Source: Isotricha intestinalis (lineage: Eukaryota; Ciliophora; Litostomatea; Vestibuliferida; Isotrichidae). From it: a stretch of DNA of 30,916 nucleotides. The notes beneath the pieces are model-generated. The model was given only the letters and a program-made list of their open reading frames with translations. It was not told the DNA's origin and made no database searches. Positions 28,382-30,916 of this stretch are shown here, piece after piece (position 1 is the stretch's first letter; each line of letters starts with the position of its first letter). The position numbers and the translations under genes were made by a program. The stretch covers positions 1-30,916 of the forward strand of contig JAJJLU010000570.1 of NCBI GenBank assembly GCA_023807065.1. Direction: 5' to 3'.

Positions 28382-29158
28382 TTAAAAATGTTTAATATTA
28401 TTTTTACTATTTTTATGAGAATTTTTCCTGATAATTTGCTTTTTTTGGTTCATTAAAAAATCTTCTAATTCCTGTAAATTATATAATTCATCATCATATT
28501 GATTAATACATCTTTCAATTAAATCAGAATTCATTTCATTATTTACACTTTGTGAAGAAAATTCTTTAATTGAATTAGAATAATTTTTTTTATTTTTTTT
28601 TTCATTATTGTTTTCATATAAGTTTTTATTTGTTTTTGTATTTACATTTATAAAATATTTCATATTATCAGAATTATTTAAAATTGAAGGATGGACAATA
28701 GAATTTGAGATATTAATTGTATTATTGATGTTAACATTTTGTTGAATTTTTTCATTTTCGTTTTTAACTTTTTCATTTATATTTTTCAAATTACCAAAAT
28801 TATTTTCTTTTAATTTATCTTGTATATGTGTTAATTGTATATTTTTATCCTTTTCTCTTAATTGTTTATTTAATCTTTCTATTTCTTCAATATATAAATA
28901 AATTTCTTGGAATAATATTATTAACAATTTATTATAAGGAGAAGGAATATCTTTTTGAAATTGAAGAGATTCTGTTTCTAAGTAAAATTTGAGATTTAAT
29001 TTTTCACATTTTTTCTTAAATATTGAAGTTTCAATATCATAATAATCATTTAAATTATTCAAAGGAATTGAATCTAATAAAGACTTTATTGATATATTTT
29101 CTTTATTAAAATCATTTAATAATTTCATATCTTCAAAAGAATTCTTTTCTGAACTCAT
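28382..29158 (-). CDS. Coiled-coil protein of unknown family (258 aa)
   Basis: A single exon ending in TAA. The N-terminal ~125 residues look folded and helical: SFEDMKLLNDFNKENISIKSLLDSIPLN, then LLIILFQEIYLYIEEIERLNKQLREKDK, a clear heptad pattern. The middle is Asn/Lys-rich and disordered. A second helical piece (LIERCINQYDDELYNLQELEDFLMNQ) precedes a basic end. There is no membrane or catalytic signature. It is the last gene I can support before the telomere, 1.7 kb away. Confidence 0.85.
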   Translation of the reverse strand: MSSEKNSFEDMKLLNDFNKENISIKSLLDSIPLNNLNDYYDIETSIFKKKCEKLNLKFYLETESLQFQKDIPSPYNKLLIILFQEIYLYIEEIERLNKQLREKDKNIQLTHIQDKLKENNFGNLKNINEKVKNENEKIQQNVNINNTINISNSIVHPSILNNSDNMKYFINVNTKTNKNLYENNNEKKNKKNYSNSIKEFSSQSVNNEMNSDLIERCINQYDDELYNLQELEDFLMNQKKQIIRKNSHKNSKNNIKHF

Positions 29159-30879
29159 TTATTCAATTTTTGAATATAATTTAATAATAAATAAATTTCA
29201 TTTTTAACAGACAAATATAATTATTATTTTAATTATATATTTCATTTTTTTTTTTCTTCGACCACCTGATTTTCACAAATTTAATTTTTTATTAAATGAA
29301 ATATAAACAATAGTCTCAATCAATCACTCAAAAGAATAATTAATGAAAAAATTTTTTGTAAAAAAATTAAAAAGTTTAATATTATTCCTTCCTTGCCCTA
29401 TTCTATTGCAAGAAATAATAAAATATAAAAAATAATATATAAATTAAAATTTAATATCAAGAAGATTGATTATCATTGAAACCTTCTCCCATAAAAAAGA
29501 AGATTCAGATTAGAATATTTTAACAATAATTATATTTTGTTCATTTCTTAAAATTTTTTATATTATTTATGAATAAATTCATTTTCTTTTTCATTTTTCG
29601 ATATTAAATTTTTTTGATTATTTTCATCATTAATTAATTGCCATGATTTAATTACTTTTTAATTTTTTTCTCTCACATTTTTTAAAAATAAATTAAAAGA
29701 ATTATTTCCTTAAAATCTAAAATATATTGTAATTTTTAAATTTATTTTAAATTTTTAGAAAAAAAATTTCAGTTTGAATCATTGGATTTTGTTAAAAAAA
29801 ATCTGGTTTTTGGTTTTGAAATTTTTGTTTGCTATAATCATATAAATACAAAATAAGAATAAAAGAAGTTATTGAATTTTGAAAATCATTTTAATTATAA
29901 TAAAGAAAACTTCAATTTTAAAATATTTTGAAGAAAAAAATATTATTATGATTCTATATTAAAGGTTTAAAATTAAGAGTGAAATAATATAGATTACAAC
30001 AATAATTAAAAGATTAAATTTATTTATAGTTTTTTTTAAATTTTTTATTTTTTTTTCAAATATTCTTTCATATATCTTCTAAATGACATATAAAAAAAAT
30101 AAATTAAAATATTTTAAATTGTCTTATCTTTTTAAATAATTTTTGTTAATAATTTCCTTGTTAAAATATAAAATAAATATCTTAAATAAAAATTTTTATT
30201 TCTTTTATGGGTGAAACAAAAAAATAAAAGTATTTTTTTTTATAATTTTATTTTAAAATAATTGAATAACAATGACTTATTCATGGTAAATTTTACTAAT
30301 TATATACTTTGTTTTGATTTGATGAAATAATCATCAAATTTATATTCAAATTAATCATGATTTGGATAAGAAATAAATTAATTCGAATGCGTAGAAAATA
30401 TTTAATTTTCATAAAGATAGTAATTTTGATAGTTAAATTTAATGATTGAATAAAATTCAAAGAATTCCTTAATAACAATAATATTTTCTTTTTGGTTATA
30501 ATTCCATTTATTAAATGAACTTAATAATATTTCGATTCAAAGAAAAATTAAAAAAGCTAAATATATTAAAATTTTGTATTGAATAATAAAATTTATTCAT
30601 TACTATTTTAATTTCGGATTGAGCTCAATTCCTATTATTCATTTAAATAAAATGAAATAAAGGAATGAATATGGTTTTTAACTTTTCAGAAGTGCAATAA
30701 ACCATAAGAGTTACTTATATATAACTAAAACAAAAAATATTATTTTTTTGAATTTTTCAATTATGTATTTTATTATTTATTAAAGTTTATTTTATAGCCA
30801 TTGTTTAATAATAATATTAATTAAATAATAAATAAATATATATTAATTACTTTCTATTAACTGATACTGATAAAATTAT
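29159..30879. other. Gene-free subtelomeric region
   Basis: About 1.7 kb of very AT-rich sequence lies between the last minus-strand gene and the telomere. Frames on both strands break within a few tens of codons. The longest, a minus frame at 30296-30478 of 60 codons, is low-complexity Ile/Leu/Asn and not credible. I see no tandem satellite, no subtelomeric gene-family member and no RNA gene. It must include the promoter of the 258-aa gene near 29160-29300. Confidence 0.55.
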
Positions 30880-30916
30880 GGGGATTGGGGATTGGGGATT
30901 GGGGATTGGGGATTGG
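30880..30916 (+). repeat. Telomere repeat (GGGGATT)n
   Basis: Five perfect copies of the 7-base unit GGGGATT plus GG run to the last base of the window, directly after AT-rich sequence. This is the G-rich strand reading outward (complement CCCCAAT), as expected at a right-hand chromosome end. In a sequence this AT-rich the repeat cannot be composition noise. It differs from Tetrahymena GGGGTT and Euplotes/Oxytricha GGGGTTTT by the added A. I recall CCCCAAT-type repeats for litostome ciliates, but could not check. Confidence 0.93.

Noticed and set aside
30296..30478. 60-codon minus-strand frame in the subtelomere
   Set aside because: Ile/Leu/Asn low-complexity translation typical of AT-rich noise, with no start context or domain.

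Overview
The window looks like the right-hand end of a ciliate macronuclear chromosome or contig. It is extremely AT-rich, and its last 37 bases are a G-rich telomere-type tandem repeat with unit GGGGATT. Genes are packed on both strands. Most are single-exon, and the rest carry tiny GTAA...AG introns of 25-51 nt. Low-complexity Asn/Lys-rich tails are common. Of 14 gene ends visible here, 13 stop at TAA and one at TGA, so the nuclear code looks standard rather than the UAA/UAG=Gln code of Paramecium or Tetrahymena. A standard code, minute introns and a CCCCAAT/GGGGATT telomere together suggest a litostome ciliate, such as the rumen trichostomes. The lineage call is inference from memory and was not searched.

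Layout, left to right: a partial multi-pass membrane protein (minus, runs off the left edge); a long coiled-coil protein with an Asn-rich tail; an RMC1/Mic1-like protein (endolysosomal Rab7 activation); a small LITAF-type zinc-ribbon membrane protein (minus); a three-exon CXC/tesmin-type DNA-binding protein whose first CXC repeat carries a one-base frame break; a P4-ATPase lipid flippase (minus); a protein with two cyclic-nucleotide-binding domains, divergent from the flippase; a two-exon coiled-coil protein; a basic protein of unknown family; a two-exon DHHC S-acyltransferase (minus); and a 1600-residue secreted type I membrane protein built from four tandem pepsin-like modules with altered catalytic sites. 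Then follow four small minus-strand genes: a coiled-coil/Asn-rich protein, a two-EF-hand protein, a two-exon coiled-coil protein of 192 aa that is hidden by its intron, and another coiled-coil protein. About 1.7 kb of apparently non-coding subtelomere leads to the telomere.

There is no operon logic here. The genes are independent eukaryotic units with 100-950 bp spacers. Several recognisable products act at membranes: flippase, S-acyltransferase, RMC1-like, LITAF-like, CNBD and EF-hand proteins, and the pepsin array. That is usual for ciliates and does not itself show a shared pathway. The most unusual item is the four-module pepsin-like protein. In every module the first catalytic Asp is kept in a D-I-G setting and the second is replaced by Glu.
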